Source of the DNA: Verrucomicrobiia bacterium
GTDB taxonomy: Bacteria; Verrucomicrobiota; Verrucomicrobiia; Verrucomicrobiales; DEV007
DNA: 64,000 bases
Direction: 5' to 3'
Assembly (NCBI GenBank): GCA_030427505.1
Contig: JAUICH010000013.1
Span: 62,001 to 126,000, forward strand
The number at the start of each line of letters is the position of its first letter. The first letter of the stretch is position 1. Position numbers and translations under genes: made by a program. The notes beneath the pieces were generated by a model. That model had not been told where the DNA came from and made no database searches. It was given only the letters and a program-made list of their open reading frames with translations. This document shows positions 15,898 to 25,677 of this stretch, one piece after another.

Positions 15898-18800
15898 GGC
15901 CCAGCCTCGGCCAACTCCTTCTGAGAAGGCACATCCGGCTCCGGAAGGGTTTCTTCGTGGGAAGCTTCCCACCAGCGGGCCAGTTCTTCCAGGATGACGA
16001 ACACCCCGGGAATGAGGATGAGCACCACGACGGCGGAAACCAGCGTACCCATGCCCAGGGAAATCGCCATGGGCACCAGGAAGAGCGCCTGGCTGGACGT
16101 CTCGAACATCATGGGAGCCAGTCCCAGGAAGGTGGTTAAAGAAGTCAGCAGGATGGGCCGGAACCGGCGCAGGGCCGCCCCGGCGGTCACCTCGTGGGCC
16201 TCGAACCGGCCTTCCTCCAGGTAGCGGTTGCGGGTGATGGCCAGCACGAAACCGCCGTTCACCACCATCCCGCACAGGGCGATCATGCCGAAAATGCTGA
16301 AGATGCTGAGATCGAAGCCAAACCACACGTGCCCCACCACGGCGCCGGCGAGACTCCAGGGAATGGCCAGCAGCACCACCACGGACTGCACGTAGCTTCT
16401 CAGGAACGAGGCCATGATCGCGAAAATCGCGAAGAGCGAAGCAATGAGGCCAACGGACAGCTCATGCATGGCTTCCCGCTGATCCCGTTGTTCGCCTTCA
16501 AAACTGAAGCGCAGGCCGGGAAATTTCTTCAGAATGCCGGGTAGATCGTTCTTTTCGAAAGCAGACAGGATCTTGTTCGCGTTGTTGACCCCCGGTATGA
16601 CGTTGGCGGTGACGTTCAGCACCCGTCCTCCGTCCACGCGCTCGATGCGGACGGGGGCCGTGGCGCGGGTGATCACGGCCGCTTCCGAAATGGGGATCTC
16701 GCCTCCGTCCGGCGTGCGGATGAGCAGGTTTTCCAGGCCCGCCATGGAGCGCCGGTCTTCTTCGGGCAGCTTCACCATGACGCGCAGTTCGTCCTGGCCC
16801 CGGGGTTGCCGCAAGGCCTCCGCGCCGTAGAAGGAGTTCCGGATCTGAGCGCCCAACTGGCGGGCGGTGACTCCCAGGCTGCGGGCTTCGGGTTTGATCT
16901 CGAAACTGATCTGCGGCATTTCCCGTCCGAACCCTTTCCGGATGTCTTCCACTCCAGGATAGTGGGCCACCGCTTCCGCCACATCCGCCGCCGCGTGCTG
17001 GAGGGTTTCTACTTCCGGATGGGCCAGCAGGATGTCCACTTCCGCCTCGCCTCCGGGGCCAAAGAGGTAGTCGAAGAAGATGGACTCCAGATCCGGGATG
17101 GGGGCGATGTGTTCGCGCCACACGTCCGCGAAGTGCTGACCGGACGTTTCGCGTTCGCTCTGTGGTACCAGAGTGACGGCCACTTCCGCGGTATTGCTGG
17201 AGTTCTCCGCCACTTCCACCAGGATGCCGACGGTGATGTCTTGCTCGTCCAGCGAAGCCAGGGCCCGCTTCGCGGCTTCTTCCACTTGGAAGGCCACTTC
17301 GCGGGTGCGGTCCACCGACGTGCCGGACGGCATCTCGATCTCCGCCTGGATGAAGTCCGTCTCGATGGTGGGGCGGAAAGTGAAGTCGATCCGTCCGCTC
17401 ATCATGTAGGCGATCACCAAGGCGAGGGCAGCCACGAAGAGGGACACCGTGACGTAGCGGAAGCGGATAGCCGTTTCGAGTACCGGGCGGTAGAGCCGCT
17501 CCATCAGCCGGTCCAGTTTCTCGCGAAAGCGGGACTGGGCGGCGTCGAAAACGGCGAAGAGGGTTCTGCCTTTGCCGTCCGCCCGCTTTCTGGAAAAAGC
17601 CAGGTGAGACGGCAGAATGAGCAGACATTCCACCAGAGAAACGGTGAACACCGCGATCACCACGGCGGGCAGCACGATGAAGAACCGGCCGCTTTCTCCA
17701 GGCACGAACAGGAGGGGAAGGAAGGCGATGATGTTAGTCGACACCGCGAAGATCACCGGCACCGTCATCTGCTTCACGCCCGCCACCGCCGCCTGGGCGC
17801 GGGTCATGCCTTCGGACATCTTGTGAAAGATGTCTTCCCCCACCACCACGGCATCGTCCACCACGATGCCCAGAGTGACGATGAAGCCGAAGAGCGAAAT
17901 CATGTTGATGGTGGAGTCCATCAGCGGCAGGAGGATGAGCGAGCCGATGATGGAGACGGGAATGCCAATGGCGGTCCAGAAGGCAATTCTCAGTTCCAGG
18001 AACAGGCCCAGCGCCAGCAGGACCAGGAGCAGGCCCGCCGTGCCATTCTGGAGGAGCAACTGAAGACGTTCCTGATAGTCCTGGGAACGGTCGCGGGACA
18101 GCGTCATCCGCACGGAGTCCGGCAGGTTGGGACGCTCCCGGTCGATGAAACGGCGCACCGCGGCGGCGACTTCCAGCGGCGGCTGGTTTTCCGCGCTGAA
18201 GACAGAGATGAACACGGCCCGGCGGCCATTGAAATACACCTCGCGCTCGGATTCTTCAAACCCGTCTGTAATTTTGGCGATGTCCGCCAGGCGCACTTTG
18301 GAACCGGTTTCGTTGCTGAGGATGGAAATCTCCCCAAATTCGTGGGCAAAGTCCCGCCGTTCCGTGGTCTTGAGCAGGATCTCGCCGGCATCCGTGCGCA
18401 GGGTTCCGGCGGGCACGTCCAGAGCGGCTTCATCGATGGCGTCCGCCACGTCGCCCAAGGTCAGGCCGAGGGAACGAAGCTTTTCCTGCGGCGCTTCCAC
18501 GATAATCTCCGGACGGCGGTCGCCGCGAATGTCGACGATGGAGATTTCCGGTTCCGCGAGCAGACTGTCCTCAAGTTGCCGGGCGTAGTCGATCAAGGTG
18601 CGCTCGTCCAGATCGCCATAGACGGCGATGTTCATGACCTCCCGGCGGCGGCCCGAGCTCAGGGAAATGGTGGGCGGTTCCACTTCGTCCGGAAACAGGC
18701 TGATGCGCTGGATAGCGGAGGTCACCTCCTGCAGGGCGCGGTTCCGGTCGAAGCCGGGCATGATCTCGATGGTCACGTTGGCGCTGCCTTCGCTGGCCCG

Positions 18801-19100
18801 CGCCTCCAGCCGCCGCACGAGTTCCAGGCCCCGCAGCTCGGATTCGATGGGGAGCACCACGGACCGCTCCACCTCTTCCGGGCTGGCGCCCCGGTAGCTC
18901 ATGCGAACATCCACCTCGTCCAGCGCGAAGGAGGGATAGACCTCTTGCTTGATCTGGCCCGCCACCACGATACCGGTCGCCACCACGGCGATCATGAGGA
19001 GGTTGGACGCCACATGATTTCGTGCGAACCAAGCGAGGAGACCGCCGGTTTCGTCAGCCGCAGCACCCCGGGCGGCGATGTCAGAGTTTGGGGAACTCAT
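15894..19100 (-). CDS. RND efflux transporter, inner-membrane pump
   Basis: A 1068-aa pump of the AcrB/MdtB type (hydrophobe/amphiphile efflux-like). Twelve transmembrane helices are arranged as 1+5 and 1+5 with two large periplasmic loops: helix 1 (NLLMIAVVATGIVVAG), loop with YRGASPEEVERSVVLPIE, and helix 4 with the proton-relay motif GIVVDDAVVVGEDI. The duplicated half begins near FRYVTVSLFVAALAL. Cytoplasmic tail ends in a Pro/Glu-rich segment. The start ATG overlaps the stop of the adaptor gene (ATGA, 19097-19100), so it is translationally coupled. Its stop codon lies within the right terminal repeat of the 276-bp element. The substrate is not predictable. Confidence 0.95.
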   Translation of the reverse strand: MSSPNSDIAARGAAADETGGLLAWFARNHVASNLLMIAVVATGIVVAGQIKQEVYPSFALDEVDVRMSYRGASPEEVERSVVLPIESELRGLELVRRLEARASEGSANVTIEIMPGFDRNRALQEVTSAIQRISLFPDEVEPPTISLSSGRRREVMNIAVYGDLDERTLIDYARQLEDSLLAEPEISIVDIRGDRRPEIIVEAPQEKLRSLGLTLGDVADAIDEAALDVPAGTLRTDAGEILLKTTERRDFAHEFGEISILSNETGSKVRLADIAKITDGFEESEREVYFNGRRAVFISVFSAENQPPLEVAAAVRRFIDRERPNLPDSVRMTLSRDRSQDYQERLQLLLQNGTAGLLLVLLALGLFLELRIAFWTAIGIPVSIIGSLILLPLMDSTINMISLFGFIVTLGIVVDDAVVVGEDIFHKMSEGMTRAQAAVAGVKQMTVPVIFAVSTNIIAFLPLLFVPGESGRFFIVLPAVVIAVFTVSLVECLLILPSHLAFSRKRADGKGRTLFAVFDAAQSRFREKLDRLMERLYRPVLETAIRFRYVTVSLFVAALALVIAYMMSGRIDFTFRPTIETDFIQAEIEMPSGTSVDRTREVAFQVEEAAKRALASLDEQDITVGILVEVAENSSNTAEVAVTLVPQSERETSGQHFADVWREHIAPIPDLESIFFDYLFGPGGEAEVDILLAHPEVETLQHAAADVAEAVAHYPGVEDIRKGFGREMPQISFEIKPEARSLGVTARQLGAQIRNSFYGAEALRQPRGQDELRVMVKLPEEDRRSMAGLENLLIRTPDGGEIPISEAAVITRATAPVRIERVDGGRVLNVTANVIPGVNNANKILSAFEKNDLPGILKKFPGLRFSFEGEQRDQREAMHELSVGLIASLFAIFAIMASFLRSYVQSVVVLLAIPWSLAGAVVGHVWFGFDLSIFSIFGMIALCGMVVNGGFVLAITRNRYLEEGRFEAHEVTAGAALRRFRPILLTSLTTFLGLAPMMFETSSQALFLVPMAISLGMGTLVSAVVVLILIPGVFVILEELARWWEASHEETLPEPDVPSQKELAEAGP

Positions 19101-20344
19101 TGACCGGAAACATCCATCGCCTTGCCAGTTGACTGGCCGGGTTCGTTTTCTTTGCCGCCGCCTTCGCGGACTGGTTGAGGATTTACCAGCAGCCCTGGGA
19201 GGGCGGACTTCAGATCGCTCACCACCAGGGACTCATCCGGCTTCAGGGTATTCTCGATCAGGACAGAATCCGGCCGGGTCCAGAGAATGTGGGCATCGAC
19301 GATGCGGAGCTTGTTGTCCGTGCCGACTACCCAGATGCGGTCGCCTTCACGCAATGCCTTGCGCGGAATGGTCAGGACCCCGTCCAACTGACCGGCGGAG
19401 ATCTCCGCCCGGAGGTAGCTGCCCAGCAGAAGCGGCACCGGTTTTTCGGGGGCCTGGCGATCGAGCCCCATGGGGTCCGGAATGGCGATCAACACCCGGG
19501 CCATGCGGCCGGTGGTTTCAATGTCGCTGAGCAGCCGCGTGACCTGTCCTTCCCAGGTGGCCGTGGTTCCGTCTCCCGTATCCAGGAAGACCGTGGCTTT
19601 CGCGCCTGCTTGATCGCCCTCGGGTAGCTCGATCCATTTCAGGTCGGACACCGGCAGGGTGGCGCGAATCCAGAACTCATCCGTGCCCACCAGTTTGCAG
19701 ACTTCGCCGCCATCTTCGACCAGTTGGCCCTGCTCCAGAGACTCTTCCAGAACCATGGCATTGAACGGAGCGGCCACCTTGGCTCGGGCCAGGTCCAGCT
19801 CGGCTTTCTTGATGGCGTTCTGAGCCTTGTCCAGCATGGCTTGGGTACGTTTCAGGTGGGGTTCGCGCAGTACCAGGGACTGGTTGACGTCGCCATCGGG
19901 GAGATCCCGTTTCAGTTCGTCCCACTCGCGTTCGGCCACTACCTGACGGCCTTCTTCCACGGCGGCTTCAAATTTGGCTTCCTCCAGCTCGGCCCGCTTC
20001 TCGGTCAGGGCGAGTTCGTAGTCCGCCGGATCGATGTGGAAAAGAGTTTCATCTTTGGGGATGAAGCCTCCCGGTTCCAGAGAGGGATGCAGATCCAGAA
20101 TCTGCCCGCTGACCTGGGGCTTGACGGAAAGTTCACGGGCCGGGACTACCTGACCGTAAGCGGTTACCGTCAAGTGTTCGGACTTCGGCCGCAGGGGAAT
20201 CACCTGCACGATTTTGGCGGCACGGACCTCTTCCCGAGGCTGAGTCTGGGGGGCGGTTCTTAGCAAGTAAACGACGCCCAATCCGCCCGCGCCAAAGATC
20301 AATGCGGTCAGAATCAGGGAAATGATGGTGCGTCCACGTCTCAC
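19097..20344 (-). CDS. RND periplasmic adaptor (membrane fusion protein)
   Basis: A 415-aa HlyD/AcrA-like adaptor. The start is set at GTG 20344 because it overlaps the channel gene's TGA in a GTGA junction (20341-20344) and puts the anchor helix (IISLILTALIFGAGGLGVVYLL) right at the N-terminus; a start at 20434 would overlap the upstream gene by 94 bp. Domains: lipoyl-like half motifs (VKPQVSGQILDLHPSLEPGG and KVAAPFNAMVLEESLEQGQLV), an alpha-hairpin (about residues 100-180), a beta-barrel and a membrane-proximal domain. It links the inner-membrane pump to the TolC-type channel. Confidence 0.93.
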   Translation of the reverse strand: MRRGRTIISLILTALIFGAGGLGVVYLLRTAPQTQPREEVRAAKIVQVIPLRPKSEHLTVTAYGQVVPARELSVKPQVSGQILDLHPSLEPGGFIPKDETLFHIDPADYELALTEKRAELEEAKFEAAVEEGRQVVAEREWDELKRDLPDGDVNQSLVLREPHLKRTQAMLDKAQNAIKKAELDLARAKVAAPFNAMVLEESLEQGQLVEDGGEVCKLVGTDEFWIRATLPVSDLKWIELPEGDQAGAKATVFLDTGDGTTATWEGQVTRLLSDIETTGRMARVLIAIPDPMGLDRQAPEKPVPLLLGSYLRAEISAGQLDGVLTIPRKALREGDRIWVVGTDNKLRIVDAHILWTRPDSVLIENTLKPDESLVVSDLKSALPGLLVNPQPVREGGGKENEPGQSTGKAMDVSGQ

Positions 20345-21765
20345 GGGCTGGTAGAAGTTTTTGCGGGGGGGAATTCGGCGTCTGGCATGGGACCGCCCAG
20401 TGCCCGGTGCAGGGCTACTCGGTAGCTCAGCCACAGCCGGCGGGCCGTGAGGGCTTCACGTTCGAGATTCTGGAGAGTGGCCACAGCGTTTAATACCGGG
20501 AGATAGTCGGTCAATCCCTGACGGTAACGGTTGCTGGTCTCATTCAGCAACCGCTTAGCGGTGTCCAGCCTCGTTTCCAGCAGGGCTACGGTTTCCGCTT
20601 GCTTGCGTTCGCGCACCAGGGCGGTTTCCACTTCCGCCACGGCGGCCAGGTAGCCGTGGGAAAACAGGCTGACTGCTTCCTGGAGTTCGGCCCGCCGCAG
20701 GTCCACTTCCGCCTGACGGTTTCCCGCGTCGAAAACCGGTCCGATGGCCGAGGCCGCCGCGGAGGCGATGAGGCTTTCCAAGCCCGCGTTGCCCGCGCCG
20801 GTGAGGGCCCCGCCGAGCGTCAGGCGGGGCAGCCTGTCGGCAATGGCTTCCGCCACCCGGTAGTCCAGCGCCACGACGCGCTGCCGCGCGGCCAGCAGGT
20901 CCGGGCGATTCAGGAGCAGGTCCGCTGGTAAACCCGTGGCGGGCAGGGCGGGGGGAGGAGCCAGTTCGCCGGACTCCGGCCAGCTTGAGCTGCCGGGCGC
21001 GGCGCCCTGGAGGACTTCCAGCGTCAGTTGGAGCTGCTTCAGGCGTGCTTCGATCTCCGGCCGCCGGGCCTGGATCGACTCCAGTTGCTGTTGTTGCTGC
21101 AACACGTCCACCATGGAGGCCTGTGCCTGGCCGAACCGTATCTTGGTCAATCTCAGGAGGCGCACGTTGACTTCCTCCTGTTCGCTGACCAGCTCCAGCT
21201 GGAGACGCTGCTCCACCAGGTCAAACCAGGTATCCGCCACCGAGGCGGTCAGCAGCAGTCGGGCGCCCTGCCAGTCCTCATAGGTGGCTGTCACGTATTT
21301 CTCCTGAGCGGAGCGCGCGGCGCGAAGCCGGCCCCAGACATCCAGTTCCCAGTCTAACAGAAAGCCAATGGAAGAAGTGGAGGAACCACCATTGCCATCG
21401 CTCTCCCATCGCGGTTCCAGGCTGCCTCCGGCATCCACGGTAGGAAAAAGCCGGGCGCCCGCCTGGCGGAGCAAGGCGTTGGCCTGCTCTATTCGCGCCG
21501 TCACGGCCTGGAGTTCCAGGTTTCCGGTTAGGGAGCGCGCGGTCAGTCCGTTGAGTTCCTTGTCACCAAATTCGCGCCACCAGGCGTCTTTTTCCGCCAC
21601 GGAGTGCCGCGGAGCCGCGGAACTGGAAGACTCGGCATAGCGGTCTCCGGCCTGAACAGCCGGTGAGGGGTTTTGGTCAGGCTGATGAAACGTGCAGGCG
21701 GGTATGAAAATGGCCCCGTAGAGGGCCCAGGCCGTGGTCCTGATACAGTGGCTGTTCAAGGTCAT
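20341..21765 (-). CDS. Outer-membrane efflux lipoprotein (NodT/OprM type)
   Basis: A 474-aa TolC-superfamily channel with signal peptide and lipobox IPAC (Cys24), so it is lipid-anchored as in NodT/OprM proteins. Two OEP repeats are visible: WWREFGDKELNGLTARSLTG starts the first, and the second has the LLLNRPDLLAARQRVVALDY motif. Long amphipathic helices (residues about 180-230 and 370-410) would form the periplasmic tunnel. It is the first gene of the efflux operon, with the adaptor and pump following through 4-bp overlaps. No dedicated regulator lies next to it. Confidence 0.94.
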   Translation of the reverse strand: MTLNSHCIRTTAWALYGAIFIPACTFHQPDQNPSPAVQAGDRYAESSSSAAPRHSVAEKDAWWREFGDKELNGLTARSLTGNLELQAVTARIEQANALLRQAGARLFPTVDAGGSLEPRWESDGNGGSSTSSIGFLLDWELDVWGRLRAARSAQEKYVTATYEDWQGARLLLTASVADTWFDLVEQRLQLELVSEQEEVNVRLLRLTKIRFGQAQASMVDVLQQQQQLESIQARRPEIEARLKQLQLTLEVLQGAAPGSSSWPESGELAPPPALPATGLPADLLLNRPDLLAARQRVVALDYRVAEAIADRLPRLTLGGALTGAGNAGLESLIASAAASAIGPVFDAGNRQAEVDLRRAELQEAVSLFSHGYLAAVAEVETALVRERKQAETVALLETRLDTAKRLLNETSNRYRQGLTDYLPVLNAVATLQNLEREALTARRLWLSYRVALHRALGGPMPDAEFPPAKTSTSP

Positions 21766-21927
21766 CCCGCGGTTGTCGCGTGCCTAGATAGAGTGCTTCG
21801 GCGGCGGACGCAACCGAAAGGGCGCTCAGGGGAGGCCTGACGGGAAGATCTGTTCCATACGCAATCGCGGACTTGTTTAGTTTCATCAATTTAAAGATGC
21901 TTAACAAAACCCAGCGCCACACCATCC

Positions 21928-24219
21928 ATGAAAGCGGTCTCCACGTTTCTCTCCGCCGGATTTGCTATCCGGAATCCCGGTCGCCTCACGGCTTTATCCA
22001 TCTGTCTGATACTGGCTCTCCTGGCCCTGCCTGTTCTGGCCAAAGAAAGCGCGGATCAGGCGGCGGTATCGCCCAGCGAGAAGATCGATGCCCTGATTGA
22101 AAAGGGATACCGGGAACACGCGGTCACGCCGAATCCGGTCATCTCTGACGAAGTCTTTTTGCGCCGCGTTTACCTGGACCTGGCCGGCCGTATTCCGAGC
22201 CTGACGGAAGCGGAGGCTTTCCTGAATTCGACCGGCCCCGGCAAGCGCTCTCAATTGATCGCCGATCTCACGGAGACGGAAGGGTACGTCAGCCACTTTT
22301 ACAATTACTGGGCGGACATCCTGCGCATCAATGAAGGGCTGGGCAATGGCGCCCGGGCCGCCGAAACGGCCTACCGCCTCTGGGTGAAGAATGCTCTGCG
22401 GAAAAACATGCCCTATGACAAGTTCGCCTACGAACTCGTCTCCGCCCGCGGCCACACCTGGGAAAATGGCGCCGTAGGCTACTACGAGCGGGACCGCGGC
22501 ATGCCCTTGGACAATATGTCGAATACGGTGCGCATCTTCCTGGGTACCCGGCTGGAGTGCGCGCAGTGCCACAACCACCCCTTCGATAAGTGGAAGCAGA
22601 TGGACTACTTCCAGATGGCGGCTTTCAGCTACAACATGGACGCCCAGCGCTATCAGTCGCCCAACCGGGACGCCTTTCAGGACAAAGTCCGGGCGGATAT
22701 GAAGGAAGAAAGGGACCGCCTGATGGCCAAGTATGGGGGAGATAAGGCCGCCGCCAAGAAAGCCAACGAGAAGATCAAGGACAAGACCAAGGGCGGCGAA
22801 TACCGCCAGATGCAGCGAACCCTGGGCGATCTCTATAAGCCTATTCGCTATACCACGGTCTTTGAAAACGACCGCACGCTGCAATTGCCGCACGACTACC
22901 AGTACGACGACGCCAAGCCGAAGGAACGGGTCACGGCGAACACCATGTTTGGAGAGGACATCGAACTGACCAAGGGCCAGAGCGTGATCGAACCCTATGC
23001 GGCCTGGCTGACCTCGCCGAAGAATCCGACCTTCACCATGGTCATCGCCAACCGCCTTTGGAAGAAGATGATGGGGGTGGGAGTCATCGAACCGGTGGAT
23101 GAGCTAACGGATCTGACCGAGCCCTCCAATCCTGAATTGATGGCCTACCTGGAGGACCTGATGAAGGACCTCAACTACGACATGCGGGAATTTGTCCGCA
23201 TTCTTTGCAACACGAAAACCTACCAGCGTGCCGCGCATCACGAAGAGATCGTCGCCGGCGAGCCCTACTATTTCCCCGGCCCAGCGCTCCGCCGCATGTC
23301 TGCGGAACAGATTTGGGACTCTCTGGTGGGGCTGGCGATCAAGGATCCGGATCATTACGCGCCTCAACTCATGAGCGACATGACCCGGCTCGAAAAAGAG
23401 AAGCAGATCTACGAGAGCCTCGAAGACCGTAAGCTGGAAGACTACATGGCCCTGGTGGAAAAGATCGCCAAGATTACCAAGTCGGCCAATGAAGAACAGG
23501 ACCAGGTGCGGGACGCGCTATACAAAGCCCGGGCGGCTGAAGAACTGGACAAGGTGAAGGAACTCAGCCGCAAACTTGGTAGCCTCCGGAAGACAACGGA
23601 GAAACAGATTGCCGAGATCGCCTACACGAAGGTGGATCAGGGAGCGGACGTCGAAATGCTGCTCGCCAACCTGGGCATGGATCAGGAGGTCATGGACACA
23701 CTCACCACCAAGATTCCCAAGATGGGCAAAGATGAAGTCATGGGAATGATGAGCAGCATGGTCCCGGCGGAAACTTCCAAGGATGAGCGCAGGAAGATGG
23801 AGCGGAAACTGGCGGACGAGCAGAAAGCCTGGAGCCGCTACGTGGACGGCATGGCGCGTGCGTCCGAACTGGAAACGCCCGCCCGGCGCGGCCACTTCCT
23901 GCGGGAGTTCGGCCAGTCCGACCGTGAAGTGATCGAAAACGCGAATGATGAAGCCTCCGTGCCCCAGGCGCTAAGCCTCTTGAACGGACCCACCACGGAG
24001 ATCCTGACGAACAAGCATTCGGTCTTCTCCCTGAATCTGGCACGGGCGGAATCGCCCGAACAAAAGTTGCGCACCATCTACCTTTGCATGCTCACTCGCG
24101 AACCCACGGAGAAAGAGATGGCGCGTCTTCTTCAGGAAGTGGAGCAGCACGGGGACGAAGGCTACGAAAACATCGTCTGGGCGCTCCTGAACACGCACCA
24201 GTTCCTCTTTATTCAGTAA
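21928..24219 (+). CDS. DUF1549/DUF1553 protein without N-terminal cytochrome domain
   Basis: A 763-aa exported protein with signal peptide (residues 1-38, ..LPVLAKE). DUF1549 spans about 45-260 (IDALIEKGYREHAVTPNP, FLRRVYLDLAGRIPSLTEAE) and carries CAQCHNHPFDKW (C211, C214, H215), a CxxCH that may bind heme. A highly charged coiled-coil insert of about 150 residues (about 490-640) separates it from the DUF1553 C-terminal part, which ends in YLCMLTREPTEKEMARLL. The companion DUF1501 gene begins 58 bp downstream. Such pairs are common in Planctomycetes and Verrucomicrobia; the biochemical function is unknown. Confidence 0.88.
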   Translation: MKAVSTFLSAGFAIRNPGRLTALSICLILALLALPVLAKESADQAAVSPSEKIDALIEKGYREHAVTPNPVISDEVFLRRVYLDLAGRIPSLTEAEAFLNSTGPGKRSQLIADLTETEGYVSHFYNYWADILRINEGLGNGARAAETAYRLWVKNALRKNMPYDKFAYELVSARGHTWENGAVGYYERDRGMPLDNMSNTVRIFLGTRLECAQCHNHPFDKWKQMDYFQMAAFSYNMDAQRYQSPNRDAFQDKVRADMKEERDRLMAKYGGDKAAAKKANEKIKDKTKGGEYRQMQRTLGDLYKPIRYTTVFENDRTLQLPHDYQYDDAKPKERVTANTMFGEDIELTKGQSVIEPYAAWLTSPKNPTFTMVIANRLWKKMMGVGVIEPVDELTDLTEPSNPELMAYLEDLMKDLNYDMREFVRILCNTKTYQRAAHHEEIVAGEPYYFPGPALRRMSAEQIWDSLVGLAIKDPDHYAPQLMSDMTRLEKEKQIYESLEDRKLEDYMALVEKIAKITKSANEEQDQVRDALYKARAAEELDKVKELSRKLGSLRKTTEKQIAEIAYTKVDQGADVEMLLANLGMDQEVMDTLTTKIPKMGKDEVMGMMSSMVPAETSKDERRKMERKLADEQKAWSRYVDGMARASELETPARRGHFLREFGQSDREVIENANDEASVPQALSLLNGPTTEILTNKHSVFSLNLARAESPEQKLRTIYLCMLTREPTEKEMARLLQEVEQHGDEGYENIVWALLNTHQFLFIQ

Positions 24220-24277
24220 CTGCTCTGGTCGTCTTTCCACGACACTCAATCCGTCACCTGGTTCTCTGCTTTCTAAC

Positions 24278-25585
24278 ATGAACACCTCCGCACACTTCCG
24301 GGCCGGCGAGTTTACTCGCCGCCGCTTCCTCTCCGGTGCCGCCAAGACCTTTCTTGGTGTCAGCGCCGCTCCGGCTCTATTGAGCGCGAAAGCCAACGCT
24401 GCCCTGGGACCGAACCTGGGCCTCCCGCCGCGCATGGCTCCGGCCAAGAGCGTCATCTACCTCTATATGTCGGGCGGCATGACCCACATGGATACGCTGG
24501 ACCCGAAGCCTGGCCACGAAAACCAGGGGCCTACCCGGGCCATCAAGACTTCGGCGGACGGCATCCAGATCAGCGAGTACCTGCCGCAGTTGGCCAACTA
24601 CATGGACAAGGCAACGGTGGTGCGTTCCATGACTTCCACGGCGGGCGCGCACGATCAGGGGAACTACCTGATGCACACCAGCTACGATCAGCGGGCCACG
24701 ATTCGCCACCCCGGCATTGGCGCGTGGATGCTGAAGTTCCGTGGCCGCATGAACCCGAACCTGCCCGGCAGTGTGTACGTGGGCGGAAGCAGCCGCATCA
24801 ACGGAGGGGCGGGTTTCTTTGAGAGCGCCTTCGAACCCCTCGCCATCAACGATCCCAACGCGGGCCTGAAGAACAGCAAGCGTCGTGATGCAACGGAAGA
24901 GACCTTCAATCACCGGCTGGACTTGGCGGGTGAGTTGGACGCGGATTTCCGGCAGCGTTATGACCTGAAAAAAGTGCGCGCCTACACCTCCATGTATGAC
25001 GACGCCGTGCGCATCATGACCAGTAAGGACCTGGAAGTGTTTGACCTTTCCAAGGAAGACACCACCATGCGCGACGCGTATGGGGACAATCCCTTCGGTC
25101 AGGGCTGTCTGCTGGCGCGCCGTCTTGTGGAGCGTGAAGTGCGCGCCGTGGAAGTCAGCTTGGGCGGATGGGATACGCACAACAACAACTTCATTACCGC
25201 GCCGGAGCGTTGCGAAACGCTGGACCAGGGCCTGGCCACCCTGCTGGGTGACTTGGACCGCCGCGGACTGCTGGACCAGACGCTGGTCGTGTTGACCACG
25301 GAGTTTGGCCGCACGCCCACCATCAACCAAAACGCCGGGCGCGATCACTATCCGCGCGCCTTCAGCACGCTGTTGGCGGGCGGCGGTATCAAGGGCGGCT
25401 ACGTCTACGGGAAAACGTCAGACGGCGCTGAAGAAGTGGTGGAGAACGCGGTCAAGATTCCGGACTTCAACGCCACCATTGCCTACGCCTTGGGCGTTCC
25501 GCTGGACCATGTGCTCTACTCGCCCTCCAAGCGGCCCTTTACCGTGGCACATAAGGGCGAACCGGTGCTTGACCTTTTTGCCTGA
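24278..25585 (+). CDS. DUF1501 protein with Tat signal
   Basis: A 435-aa protein beginning with a Tat-type signal: TRRRFLSGAAKTFLGV (twin arginine at residues 12-13) and a hydrophobic stretch ending ANA. The body is an alkaline-phosphatase/sulfatase-like fold of the DUF1501 family: YLYMSGGMTHMDTLDPKPGH, then SMTSTAGAHDQGNYLMHTSY, SLGGWDTHNNNF and VVLTTEFGRTPTINQNAGRDHY near the C-terminus; the Asp and His residues resemble metal ligands of that superfamily. Tat export suggests folding with a cofactor in the cytoplasm. It is coupled in order and strand to the DUF1549/DUF1553 gene and followed by a strong terminator. Confidence 0.9.
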   Translation: MNTSAHFRAGEFTRRRFLSGAAKTFLGVSAAPALLSAKANAALGPNLGLPPRMAPAKSVIYLYMSGGMTHMDTLDPKPGHENQGPTRAIKTSADGIQISEYLPQLANYMDKATVVRSMTSTAGAHDQGNYLMHTSYDQRATIRHPGIGAWMLKFRGRMNPNLPGSVYVGGSSRINGGAGFFESAFEPLAINDPNAGLKNSKRRDATEETFNHRLDLAGELDADFRQRYDLKKVRAYTSMYDDAVRIMTSKDLEVFDLSKEDTTMRDAYGDNPFGQGCLLARRLVEREVRAVEVSLGGWDTHNNNFITAPERCETLDQGLATLLGDLDRRGLLDQTLVVLTTEFGRTPTINQNAGRDHYPRAFSTLLAGGGIKGGYVYGKTSDGAEEVVENAVKIPDFNATIAYALGVPLDHVLYSPSKRPFTVAHKGEPVLDLFA

Positions 25586-25630
25586 TTTCGGCAATCTCTT
25601 TGCCTCTTCGCTTTCCTTCCCGAAAGAAGG

Positions 25631-25677
25631 ACCGCCGCGTTTCAACCCCCGACCGAAACGCGGCGGTTTCTTTTTTT
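25631..25677 (+). terminator. Intrinsic terminator after the DUF1553-DUF1501 pair
   Basis: A 13-bp perfect stem (ACCGCCGCGTTTC at 25631-25643 with GAAACGCGGCGGT at 25655-25667), an 11-nt loop, then a T-rich tail (TTCTTTTTTT). It lies 45 bp past the DUF1501 stop. The rest of the 290-bp gap to the convergent sulfatase gene shows no gene. Confidence 0.88.

Noticed and set aside
15575-15934. Open frames on both strands across the inverted-repeat element
   Set aside because: They owe their existence to the symmetrical terminal repeats (the same FIEPAL residues appear on each strand) and contain no domain.
16806-19103. 765-codon open frame on the plus strand opposite the RND pump gene
   Set aside because: His/Gly/Arg/Gln-rich composition without recognisable domains; the minus-strand pump is certain.
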